Origin: Aeromonas schubertii
GTDB taxonomy: Bacteria > Pseudomonadota > Gammaproteobacteria > Enterobacterales > Aeromonadaceae
Reading direction: 5' to 3'
NCBI RefSeq assembly: GCF_000820105.1
Contig: NZ_CDDB01000001.1
Span: forward strand, 124,001-188,000
Length of the DNA stretch: 64,000 nucleotides
Shown here: positions 1 to 12,200 of the stretch, piece by piece
Layout of the letters: each line of letters opens with the position of its first letter
Numbering within the stretch: the stretch's first letter is position 1
The notes under the pieces: generated by a model
The model's input: only the letters and a program-made list of their open reading frames with translations
Database searches by the model: none
Told to the model about the DNA's origin: nothing
Made by a program: the position numbers and the translations under genes

Positions 1-63
1 CACTATGATGATCGAGATCACGCTGGCGAAGATGGGGCGCTCTATAAAGAACTTGGAAAACAT
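1..63 (-). CDS. RND efflux pump inner-membrane subunit, AcrB-type (N-terminal fragment)
   Basis: Only the first 21 codons are inside the window; the gene runs off the left edge. The translation begins MFSKFFIERPIFASVISIII, the typical start of AcrB/MexB-type resistance-nodulation-division transporters: a short cytoplasmic helix, the (E/D)RPIFA motif, then TM1. A GGAG-like ribosome site precedes the ATG at 61-63. The adaptor gene ends 9 bp upstream on the same strand, so adaptor and pump form the usual two-gene tripartite-efflux operon. Substrate cannot be inferred from so short a piece. Confidence 0.85.
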   Translation of the reverse strand, partial: MFSKFFIERPIFASVISIIIV

Positions 64-72
64 GGAGACTCC

Positions 73-1284
73 TTATTGAGCGGCGGCGTTACCGGCGGCG
101 CCCTCGGTCATCTTGGCGTTGATCGCCTTCATCTGCTCGGCACTGACCGGCTTGACCACGGCACCGGGACGGGCCTTCATCAACCCCTCGACGATGAAGC
201 GATCACCGGCCTGCAGGCCGCTGTCGATGATGATACCGCTGCTGATGGTCGGGCCCAGCTTGACCGGACGCGGGGTGACCTTGTCGTCGCCGTCGACCAC
301 CATCACCAGACGATCGGCCTGGGACTGGACGATGGCACGGGGCGGCACCACGATGGCGTTCTTGCGGGTGCCCAGATCGATGGTCAGACGCACAAACTGG
401 CCGGGCAGCAGGGCGCCGTCCTTGTTGTCGAAGATGGCGCGGGCGCGGATGGTGCCGGTGGCCGGATCGACCCGGGTGTCGGAGAAGTTGAGCTTGCCTG
501 CCTCCGGGTAGGTGCTGCCGTCGGCCAGCTGGATATGGGTGCGCCAGTCGGTGGCGCTCTTGGCTTCAATCTTGCCGCTCTTGACCGATTTCTCGAAGTT
601 GAGGCGATCCTGCTCCGAGTAGGAGAAGTTGACGTAGAGGGGGTTGTACTGGGTGATGGTGGTGAGCAGGCTGCTGTCGCCGCTGGTGGAGAGCAGGCTC
701 CCCTCGGACTGGGAGCTCTTGCTCGCCATGCCGTCGATGGGGGCGGTCACCTTGGTGTAACCCAGGTTGATGGCGGCCTCTTTCACCTTGGCCTCGGCGG
801 ACTGGTAGCTGGCCACGCTCGCCTCGTAGTTGGCGATGGCGTCGTCATAGTCCTTGCGGCTCACCACCTGCTTCTTGAACAGGGGGATGATGCGATCGCG
901 GTCGGCACGCGCCTTGTTGAGGCGGGCACTCTCCTGGGCCAGTACCCCCTTGGCCTGCTCCAGGGCGACCTGATAGGGCTCGGGGTCAATCAGGAACAGC
1001 TCCTGTCCGGCACTGACCGGCTGCCCTTCCACATAGGTGCGCTTGAGCAGGATGCCACTGACTCGGGCACGCACCTCAATCTCACGGTAACCGGCGGTTT
1101 CCCCCACCATCTCGGTGGTGAGCGGGACATCCGTCGGGGTGGCGGTTTGCACGACCACGGGGACGGCGGGCATGACCTGGGCCTTCTGCTCTCCCTTATC
1201 CCCGCAACCCGCGAGCAGGGCACCGAGTGAGAGAGCCACCAGGCTCTTGATGAGATAATGCTCCCTGCGCACAGAACTGTTCAT
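73..1284 (-). CDS. RND efflux periplasmic adaptor lipoprotein, AcrA/MexA family
   Basis: Membrane-fusion protein linking an RND pump to an outer-membrane channel. The start at 1284 (MNSSVRREH) is preferred over the longer frame because an AGAGGT ribosome site sits just upstream and it gives a proper lipoprotein signal: a hydrophobic stretch ending in LLAGC, with Cys27 as the predicted lipid anchor. The remaining 377 residues contain the lipoyl/barrel half-motifs (VRARVSGILLKR near the front, VTAPIDGMASK after the hairpin), an Ala/Glu/Lys-rich coiled-coil hairpin, and a C-terminal beta-barrel/membrane-proximal domain ending with KARPGAVVKP. Length (403 aa) matches AcrA. It lies 9 bp before the pump gene. 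Regulation is not visible: no TetR-type repressor gene adjoins it in the window. Confidence 0.92.
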   Translation of the reverse strand: MNSSVRREHYLIKSLVALSLGALLAGCGDKGEQKAQVMPAVPVVVQTATPTDVPLTTEMVGETAGYREIEVRARVSGILLKRTYVEGQPVSAGQELFLIDPEPYQVALEQAKGVLAQESARLNKARADRDRIIPLFKKQVVSRKDYDDAIANYEASVASYQSAEAKVKEAAINLGYTKVTAPIDGMASKSSQSEGSLLSTSGDSSLLTTITQYNPLYVNFSYSEQDRLNFEKSVKSGKIEAKSATDWRTHIQLADGSTYPEAGKLNFSDTRVDPATGTIRARAIFDNKDGALLPGQFVRLTIDLGTRKNAIVVPPRAIVQSQADRLVMVVDGDDKVTPRPVKLGPTISSGIIIDSGLQAGDRFIVEGLMKARPGAVVKPVSAEQMKAINAKMTEGAAGNAAAQ

Positions 1285-1558
1285 GTGACTACCTCTAATT
1301 GAAAAAAATGTCCCGGAGGGGACGGCAATCCGATCTTTTTTAGCTGTACCGATGCAACCAAAAGGACAAGCTGGATTCATTGTGACTTAATCGGGGATTA
1401 AGCCAAGGCTAAATATGGTATGGGTACAAACTGAACCGAACCTGTTCCACATTCAATCTCTGCACGGCATAACGTTTTCCTGGCGAGTGTGGTATATGTC
1501 ACAGGTCCAAAAGCATCCTATTGATACGGATGCACAATATAGCGAGGAGTGAGTTCGA

Positions 1559-1954
1559 GTGATAGACAAACTGGCCTGGGTTTACCTCAAGGAGGGGCGG
1601 CTGCTCTGTGTACGTTCCCACAACAAATCGCTCTTCTACCTGCCGGGAGGAAAGCGCGATCCCGGTGAGAGCGATCAGGAGGCCCTCTGCCGTGAGGTGG
1701 ATGAGGAGTTGAGCGTGGCCCTGGTGCCAAAGACCCTGGCTCCCGCCGGGCTATTTGAGGCCCAGGCCGATGGCAAGCCGGAGGGAACCCTGGTGCGCCT
1801 CACCTGCTATGGGGGCGACTACAGTGGCACCCTGGCGCCGGCGAGCGAAATTGCCGAGCTGGCCTGGCTCGGGTGGGATGATCTCCCTCGCTGCTCGGTG
1901 GCAGCGCGTCTGGTGATGGCGTCCCTCAAGGAGCAGGGGTTACTGGCCGATTGA
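1559..1954 (+). CDS. Nudix hydrolase
   Basis: A 131-residue single-domain protein beginning with a GTG codon behind a GAGGAG-like ribosome site. Residues about 31-54 hold a Nudix box: Gly, five residues, Glu (GGKRDPGE), seven residues, then REVDEEL. The usual Gly in the last part of the box is Ser here (EELSV rather than EEXGV). Such enzymes cleave nucleoside diphosphates linked to another moiety with Mg2+ held by the REXXEE glutamates. The substrate cannot be assigned. It stands alone, convergent with the glucosidase gene, and is followed by strong hairpins. Confidence 0.85.
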   Translation: MIDKLAWVYLKEGRLLCVRSHNKSLFYLPGGKRDPGESDQEALCREVDEELSVALVPKTLAPAGLFEAQADGKPEGTLVRLTCYGGDYSGTLAPASEIAELAWLGWDDLPRCSVAARLVMASLKEQGLLAD

Positions 1955-1995
1955 GGCAAGAGAACAGGGCTCCCGGGAGCCCTGTGCCAGACAAG

Positions 1996-2020
1996 AGAGG
2001 GGAGCCTTGCTCCCCTCTTT
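1996..2020 (+). terminator. Rho-independent terminator after the Nudix gene
   Basis: A 10-bp perfect stem (agaggggagc / gctcccctct) with a 3-nt loop is followed by a short T run. A second perfect inverted repeat, acagggctccc/gggagccctgt, lies just before it at 1964-1985. The site is between convergent genes and may serve both. Confidence 0.7.
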
Positions 2021-2023
2021 GCA

Positions 2024-4579
<2,556 letters not shown>

Positions 4580-4603
4580 TTATTGATCTGTTACTTGGTT
4601 TTA

Positions 4604-4619
4604 TGTGCGGAGCGTCACG
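4604..4619 (-). promoter_or_regulatory. Candidate CRP (cAMP receptor protein) site upstream of the GH63 gene
   Basis: TGTGC-N6-TCACG matches the TGTGA-N6-TCACA consensus at 8 of 10 positions. It lies about 95 bp before the ygjK-like start codon, where catabolite control would be expected. It is seen by eye only. Confidence 0.4.
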
Positions 4620-4690
4620 GTGCACAGAGAGGATAACGTGATCGACCTCCCCTGGTTACACGGTGTTACCTTGTGAAATTTAGTGAATTT

Positions 4691-5452
4691 TTACTCGCAG
4701 GTCTGTCGATAATCGCCGGGGGAGAGACCGAAGTGTGTCCGGAAGCGGGCGGTAAAGCGGCGTACCGACTGATAGCCGCAGGCGAGGGCAACCTCGGGTA
4801 GCGGGGTGGCTTGCTGCAGCAGGGTGAGGGCGTGGGTCATGCGTACCCGGGTGAGCAACTCGCCGAAGCTGACCGCCTCGGCAGCCAGGTGGCGGGTCAG
4901 GGTGGCCCGGCTCATGGCCAGGCGTGGGGCCAGGCTGGCGAGGGTGTGCTCGGCTCCCGGCTCGTCGATCAGCAGATCCGTCAGGCGCTGGCTCAGGGGG
5001 CGGGTGGTGGCCGGAAACAGGAGCGTGAGCGCTCCGGCGGCGTGAAGCTCTCCATAGAGGGCCTCAATGATGGCGTGACTGGCGTCGGCGCTGAGAGAGA
5101 GTTGAGTCGACTCGGCCACCCGTTCGAAACACCAGGCCAGGGAGGGCGTGACGGGAAGCAGGGGGGGACGGCGCGACGCCGGCTCCCCCAGCCACCGGGC
5201 CGGGGGAGGCTGAAACAGCGAGAGGGCCCGGGAGGCAAACAGTGCGCCTCCCGGTTGGTTGGTAAAGGTGAGGTGACTCCCGGCCGGTACCGCCAGCCAG
5301 TGGCTGCGGTCGACACGGTAGGTACGCTCTTGCCACCACAGCGCCTTCTCCCCCTGATCGACGCGGATCAGGGTGGCCGACGGCATAAAGACGTTGCGCA
5401 GGCCCTGAGGGGCCCTGGCACGGTAGTGGGTGAGCGCGGCGCCTCGACTCAT
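4691..5452 (-). CDS. AraC-family transcriptional regulator
   Basis: 253 residues. The N-terminal half is a cupin-like effector domain (RVDQGEKALWW, WLAVPAGSHLTF). The C-terminal 100 residues form the double helix-turn-helix of the AraC/XylS family, ending with the signature ALACGYQSVRRFTARFRTHFG. Its ATG is 1 bp after the stop codon of the PEBP-family gene, so the two are almost certainly co-transcribed. Glycan-degrading enzymes lie on both sides (ygjK-like and amylopullulanase), making it a reasonable but unproven regulator of those genes. Confidence 0.88.
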   Translation of the reverse strand: MSRGAALTHYRARAPQGLRNVFMPSATLIRVDQGEKALWWQERTYRVDRSHWLAVPAGSHLTFTNQPGGALFASRALSLFQPPPARWLGEPASRRPPLLPVTPSLAWCFERVAESTQLSLSADASHAIIEALYGELHAAGALTLLFPATTRPLSQRLTDLLIDEPGAEHTLASLAPRLAMSRATLTRHLAAEAVSFGELLTRVRMTHALTLLQQATPLPEVALACGYQSVRRFTARFRTHFGLSPGDYRQTCE

Positions 5453-5453
5453 A

Positions 5454-5978
5454 TCAGGGACGGTTGTAGGTGGCGGTCAGGGTCGCCCTGGCCAGGGCCT
5501 GCTGATTGAGCAGGAAGCCTATCATGGCGGGCGGTGTGTCCCCCTTCACCTCGAGGGGCGCCGGCAGGGCCCAGAGGGTGTAGCGATAGCGATGCATGCC
5601 ATCCCCCTGGGGAGGGCAGGGGCCACCGTAACCGGGAGCGCCGAAGTCGGTGCGCGTCTCGAGCCCCTGCTTGAGCTTGCCCGAGGCGCCGCGGGGCAGG
5701 CCTTGCACATCTGCCGGCAGGTTGACCGCGATCCAGTGCCACCAGCCACTGCCGGTAGGGGCATCGGGATCATGTACCGTGATGGCCAGGGCCCGGGTGG
5801 CGGCAGGAAGATCGCGCCAGGTCAGGGCGGGGGAGAGGTTCTCCCCGCTGCAGCCGAAGCCGTTGTAAACGAAGGTGCTGGCGATGGGGCTCCCCTCCCG
5901 GATATCGGGGCTGGTGAGCTCGAGGGCCGAGGCCGGCAGGGTGGCCAGCAGGCCGAGTGCCATAAGGGCTGATTTCAT
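5454..5978 (-). CDS. YbhB/YbcL-family (PEBP, Raf kinase inhibitor-like) exported protein
   Basis: Mature region about 155 residues after a signal peptide (MKSALMALGLLATLPASA). The phosphatidylethanolamine-binding-protein fold is shown by the DPDAPTGSGWWHWIAVN motif and by YGGPCPPQGDGMHRYRYTLWAL, both typical of bacterial YbhB/YbcL proteins. Three ATG codons occur in a row; the third (5978) has the best spacing, 8 nt from AGGAG. The biochemical role of the family in bacteria is poorly defined. It forms an operon with the AraC regulator that begins 1 bp downstream. Confidence 0.85.
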   Translation of the reverse strand: MKSALMALGLLATLPASALELTSPDIREGSPIASTFVYNGFGCSGENLSPALTWRDLPAATRALAITVHDPDAPTGSGWWHWIAVNLPADVQGLPRGASGKLKQGLETRTDFGAPGYGGPCPPQGDGMHRYRYTLWALPAPLEVKGDTPPAMIGFLLNQQALARATLTATYNRP

Positions 5979-6047
5979 CATCATCTCTCCTGTGTGGGAT
6001 CCTGCGCCCATTGTAGGGAGACCCATGGTGCACCATCTGCACCTTAA

Positions 6048-6083
6048 GGCTCAAAGTGGCTGCTTGACTCGTTATTTTGAGCC
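6048..6083. promoter_or_regulatory. Inverted repeat upstream of the amylopullulanase gene
   Basis: GGCTCAAA (6048-6055) and TTTGAGCC (6076-6083) are perfect inverted repeats separated by 20 bp. They lie in the 250-bp intergenic region between the divergent PEBP and amylopullulanase genes. Centre-to-centre spacing of 28 bp would suit a dimeric regulator or a looped operator. No MalT or CRP site was recognised here. Confidence 0.3.
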
Positions 6084-6232
6084 TGGACGTTTAATATCGG
6101 CAAGTCATGCCTGATTATTAATCGACTGGTTAAGAGTGGAAAGCCGCCAAGGATCACGGCTTACCGCCGCCCCCCTGGATAAGATGGCGGCGGGCTTGTC
6201 CTACACAGATACCTACAGCGGGAATAATAACG

Positions 6233-9200
6233 ATGACATTTATCAAGCACCGGGCGACATGGCTGGCCATGCCGCTTGTCGGGGTGCTCGTCTCTTGCGG
6301 CGGCGAGGGGGATCAGGCTCCCCAGCCGCAGACCAGGGAGGTCGAGCTTCGGATCATTGACGGCTACCTGCATCGGGCCAGCGTCTGGCTCGATAGCAAC
6401 GGCAACGGCGAGATTGACCCGGGAGAACCCCAAACCCGGAGTGATGAGCAGGGACGTGCCCGGCTCACCATGCCGGCCCAGGCAGTGGGCATGGTGATGG
6501 CACGGGCCATCGCCGGCCAGACCCGGGATCTCGACGAACCGGATCGCGCCGTCGCACGGGATTTTCTGATGATGGCGCCGGCGGACTCCCGCCTGGTGAC
6601 CCCCTTGACCACCTATCTGGCCTTGCAGCAGCGGGAGGGGCGCTCTTCGGAGGAGGCCCTCGCCAGGCTGCGCCACGAGCTGGCTCAACCCGAGCTCGAT
6701 CCGGCGCAAGATTACGTGGCCAGGCCCGAACCTCTGACGGCTGCCTCGGCGCGTGCCCTGGCCCGGTTGCTGCCACAGAGTGCGCAGCAGATGGCCGAGC
6801 AGGGGGGCGCCCTCCTGAGCCAGGGGGCCATGGTGATTGGCGAGGATCTGCGCAATCAGCAGCAGAGCGGCCAGCCCGTGGTGACCGGACACTGGCTCCT
6901 CTCCCTGCAGCAGGGGGGCGTGGTGCTGGCGGCGAAGGACAGGGATGGCGATGGCATCAAGGATAGCGATGACGCCTTCCCGGATGACAAGTCCGAGTCC
7001 CAAGACAGCGACCGGGATGGCATCGGCAACAACGCCGACCCGGACGATGACAACGACGGCTGGCCGGATGCCGACGAGCTGCGGCTGGGTAGCGATCCCT
7101 TGAGCGCCGCCAGCCACCCCGCCGATCTGGACGGAGACAAGATAGCCGACGCCGAAGACCCCGATCGCGACGGCGACGGGGTCAACAACGAGGCCGACGC
7201 CTTCCCGAACGACAAGTCCGAGTCCCAGGACAGCGACCAGGATGGCATCGGCAACAACGCCGACCCGGACGATGACAACGACGGCTGGCCGGACGCCGAC
7301 GAGCTGCGTCTGGGTAGCAACCCCTTGAGCGCCGCCAGTCACCCCGCCGATCTGGACGGGGACAAGATTGCCGACGCCGAAGACCCCGATCGCGACGGCG
7401 ACGGAGTCAACAACGAGGCCGACGCCTTCCCGGACGATCCTCGCCTGAGCCAGCGGCCGGATCAGGATGGCGACGGCGTCCCCGATGAACAGGACGCCTT
7501 CCCGCAGGATCGCTTCGAGACCCGCGACAGCAATGGGGATGGTTGGGGAGACAGGGCCTCCAGCGACGATGACGGGGACGGCATCCCCGACAGCCTGGAT
7601 CCGACCCCGACCGGCAGTGCGATACCGGTCCCGCGCTACGACGAGGCGGTGATCCACTATCGCCGGGCCGATGGCAACTACGACGGCTGGGGCATCCATC
7701 TGTGGAACGATCCTCGCTGTGACAGTGTGGTGACCAGCACCGGCTGGGCCCAGCCCCAGGCGCCCGTCGGCGGTGCCGGGCCCGATGGCATCGCGTTTCG
7801 GGTTCCCCTCAAGCCCGGGCACGGCGCCTGCGTGAACTTCCTCATCCACAAGGGGGAGGTTCGGGCCTGGGGCGGCGACGGCAACCTGGATCTGAGTCGG
7901 GGCAACGTCGCCTACACCTTCGATGGCAATCCGAGTCTCTACTATCAGCCCCAGCGTGAGACCCCTGTGGCCGTGACGGGGGCCGCTGCCCACTGGCTCG
8001 CTCTCGATACCGTGGCCTGGAGCGCCCCCCCTGGCGCCGACCATTACGAGCTTTGGGCCGGAGAGGGGGAGCTGGCTCAGCCCGAGCGCTTCCAGCGCCT
8101 TGTGCTCGGCGCCGGCGGACAACTCACCGATGAGCGCTTCCCCCACCTCAAGGGGCGCTCGCGCTTTACCCTGAGTACGACGGCGGAGCAGGCCAGGGCC
8201 ATGCTCAAGCAGCCCCTGCTGGCGGTGGCGGTCGATGCCGAGGGCAAGGCCGTGGCGGCGACCCAGGTGCAGACCCCCTTCGTCATCGATGCCCTCTACA
8301 CCCGGGGCGATAACGATGCCGATGAGGCCCGGCTGGGGGCCTGGATGGAAGGGGGGGCATCCCACTTCCGCCTCTGGGCCCCCACCGCCCGCAAGGTGGC
8401 GCTCTATCTCTACGACGCGCAAAAACGCCCCTTGCCCCAATCCCCGGTCGCCATGACCGAGGACGCCGGCAGTGGCATCTGGGCGTTCGATGGCGCCGCC
8501 AGCCTGGAGGGGAGCTTCTATCGCTATGAGATAGAGGCGTACCACTACAAGAGCGGCAAACTGGAGCGGATGACCACCACGGATCCCTACTCGGTCTCCC
8601 TGAGTACCGCCAGCCGTTTCTCGCAGTTGGTGGATCTGGAAGGAGGGCTGGCCAAGCCGGTCGGTTGGGATGCCCAGAGCGTGCCCCCCCTGGCCAAGCC
8701 CGAAGACAGCATCATCTACGAGCTGCATATCCGCGACTTCAGCAATTCCGACAAGGGGGGGACGCCGGCCTATAACGGCAAGTACCTTGCCTTCACGGAA
8801 GGGGCGCGCGCCAGCGTGCAGCACCTCAAGCTGCTGCGGGAGGCCGGGCTCAACACCATCCACCTGCTGCCGAGCTTCGATCTCTCCTCGGTGGAGGAGG
8901 AGGCCGCCCGGCGCATGGATCTCGACGACGATGTGAGCAAGCTCTGCGACCCGGCCAAGGGACTTAATCCCAAGGCAGCCCTCTGCGCCAGGGCCGGTAG
9001 CGGTACCCTGCGCAGCCTGCTGGAGGGGCTCGATCCCGCCAGCGGCGATGTCCAGGCACTGCTTGCGGAGATCCGCCCGAGAGATGGCTTCAACTGGGGA
9101 TACGATCCCTACCACTACAACGCCCCCGAGGGGAGCTATGCGGTCGAGAGCGACGGCCTGCCCCGGATCCGCGAGTACCGCACCATGGTACAGGCCCTGC

Positions 9201-12200
9201 ACCGGATGGGCTTTAGGGTGGTGCAGGATGTGGTCTTCAACCACACCAGCTCCTCGAGCCTCTATAACACCTCAGTGCTCGACAAGGTGGTACCCGGTTA
9301 CTACCACAGGCGTAACCCGGACAACGGCCTGGTGGAGAGCTCCACCTGCTGCGACAACACCGCCTCCGAGCATCGCATGTTCGAGAAGCTGGTGGCCGAC
9401 AGCCTGGTCTCCTGGGCAACTGAGTACAAGATCGACGGCTTTCGTTTCGATCTCATGGGCCACCTGATGAAGTCGAGCGTGGTCAAGGCGTTCGATGCGG
9501 TGAAACGGGTCGACGGCGACACCTGGTTCTACGGGGAGGGGTGGGACTTTGGCGAGGTGCAAAACAATGCCCGCGGCGTCAACTCGAGCCAGTGGAACAT
9601 GGCCGGCACCGGCATCGGCACCTATAACGACCGGCTGCGCGATGCGGTGCGCGGGGATCACTCCGATCCCATGAATGGCACGCCGGGCCTCGCCAACGCC
9701 GGTGATCGCTTCGACAACATGGGCAACAAGATGGATCTCATCCGCCTCGGCATGGCGGCCAACCTGCAGACCTATCCCCTGCCCACCGATGGCGGCACAG
9801 TACTGGGCCGTGACTACCAGTTTGGTGGCCACGGGGCCGGTTATGCGGCCGATCCCCAGGAGACGGTCAACTATGTCTCCAAACACGACAACCAGACCCT
9901 GTGGGACATCAACCAGTACAAGGCCAAGGAGGAGGTATCACCCCAGGACCGGGCCCGCATGCAGATAGTGGGGCTCGCCCCCGTGTTGCTGGGCCAGGGA
10001 GTGCCCTTCCTGCACATGGGCTCCGAGCTGCTGCGCTCCAAATCCATGGAGCGCGACAGCTACGACTCGGGCGACTGGTTTAACCGGGTCGACTTCAGCA
10101 AGCAGGGCAACAACTGGAACGTCGGCCTGCCCCGTCAGGACAAGGACGGCAGCAACTGGGAGTGGATTGGCCGGATCATCGCCAACCCCAACACCCGGGT
10201 CGGTCCGGCCGAGATCGCCTGGAGCGACGCCCGTTTCCGTGAGCTGCTCGCTATCCGCGCCGGCAGCGAGCTGCTGCGCCTCGGGGAGACGGATCAGATC
10301 CTCAAGCGGGTGCGCTTCCACGCCCTCGGCAGCCAGGCCCGCCCCGGCACCATCGTCATGACGCTGGATGACGGGGTGGCGGCCGGTGCGGATCTCGACC
10401 CCGCCTGGCAGGCGCTGGCGGTCGCCATCAACGGCAGCATCTGGGAGCAGCGGGTCCCCATTCCCGGTGCCGATGGGTTCGTCCTGCACCCTGTGCTGTC
10501 GGCCGGGGGCGACGAGCGGCTGCACGCCGCCCGGGTCGAGAAGGGAGAGCTGGTGATCCCGGGGCTGAGCGTCGTGGTCTTTGCCAAGCCCCAGCAGGGT
10601 GAGCAGGGGGCCGGCATGGATGTGGGCGGCGAGCCCCTCTTCCTGCGTGGCTCCTTTAGCAAGACCCCCTGGGATGCCTCGACCCCCATGATCTACAAGG
10701 GGGCGGGCGTCTATGAGACCAGCCTCACGCTGGCGGCGGGTTCCCACCAGCTCAAGGTGGCCAGCGGCGACTGGGATCCCCAGTTCGGTGCCGGCAACCT
10801 GAGCGCCGGTTTCGGGTCTTTGCCGTGGCGCAACGTGAGCGGCAATGTGCAGATCGAGGCGCTGGCGAGCGGTACCTACCGCTTCACGCTGAGTCTTGCC
10901 AACCCGGCCCAACCCAGGCTCACCATCACAGCCCCCGATGCGCCGCCTCTGGTGCCGCCCCCCTACGGGGACGAGGCCCTCTACCTGCGCGGTACCCTCA
11001 CCGACTGGCAGTCGGGCGCCGCACTCACCTATGTGGGCAACGGTAAATACGGCGCCAGCGTCTACCTGCAGCCGGGGGAGTATCGCTTCAAGATCGCCTC
11101 CGAAGACTGGACCCGGGTCCGCCTCCAGTTCGGGGATCTGAGTGCACCCGAGGGGGGGCTGACCCTGCTGGACGCTGGCAACGATGGCCAGATCCTGATC
11201 CGGGTGACCGGCGCCGGCCTCTACCGCTTCGTGCTCGATGCCAGCGATCTGCAGAGCAAGACGCTGTCGGTGACCACGGACGCGTCGCCGACGCCGGCCA
11301 ACGGGGTCATGATGCAGTACTTCCACTGGTACAACACCCAGGAGGATAACCTCTGGCTCAAGGTGGCGGATGAGGCGTCGACCCTGGCCGCCAAGGGCGT
11401 CACCGCGCTCTGGCTGCCGCCGGCAAGCAAGGCGATGATCCGCCCCGACGGCTCACTGGATGTGGGCTACGCTACCTACGATCTCTACGATCTGGGGGAG
11501 TTCAACCAGCAAGGGTCGGTGCGTACCCGCTACGGGGACAAGGAGCAGTATCTCGCCGCCATCGAGCGCGCGCACCGGGCCGGGATCCAGGTCTATGGGG
11601 ACGTGGTGCTCAACCACAAGTTCGGCGCCGATCAGACCGAGACCGTCACCGCCGTGCGGGTGGAGGGGAGCAATCGCAACCAGGAGTACGGCGGCGACGG
11701 CGAGATCAGCGCCTGGACCCGTTTCGACTTCCCGGGCCGTGGCGACACCTATTCCGACTTCAAGTGGCGCTGGTACCACTTCGACGGGGTGGACTGGGAT
11801 GCCGGCAAGCAGGAGAAGGCCATCTTCAAGTTCCGCGGCCTCGGCAAGGGGTGGGATGGGGAGGTGAGCGGCGAGTTTGGCAACTACGACTACCTGATGG
11901 GGGCCGATCTCGACATGGATCACCCCGAAGTGGTCGAGGAGCTCAAGCGCTGGGGCCGCTGGTATGTCAATGCCGCCTCCCTCGATGGATTCCGGCTCGA
12001 TGCGGTCAAGCACATCAAGGCGAGCTTCTTCAAGGAGTGGCTCGACGGGGTGCGCGGCAGCACCGGCAAGGGGCTCTTCACGGTCGGCGAGTATTGGGAC
12101 TACGACAGGGCCAGGCTGCAGGGGTATCTCAAGGCCACCGGCTATCGCATGGCCCTGTTCGATGCCCCCTTGCACCTGAACTTCCACAACGCCTCCCGGG

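Noticed and set aside
6027-6232. MalT box before the amylopullulanase gene
   Set aside because: No GGGGA(T/G)GAGG match was found on either strand.
6161-9244. Long open frame on the minus strand opposite the amylopullulanase gene
   Set aside because: It is an antisense by-product of strong codon bias; the product is Gly/Val/His-rich with no recognisable domain, and the plus-strand frame is a well-supported enzyme.
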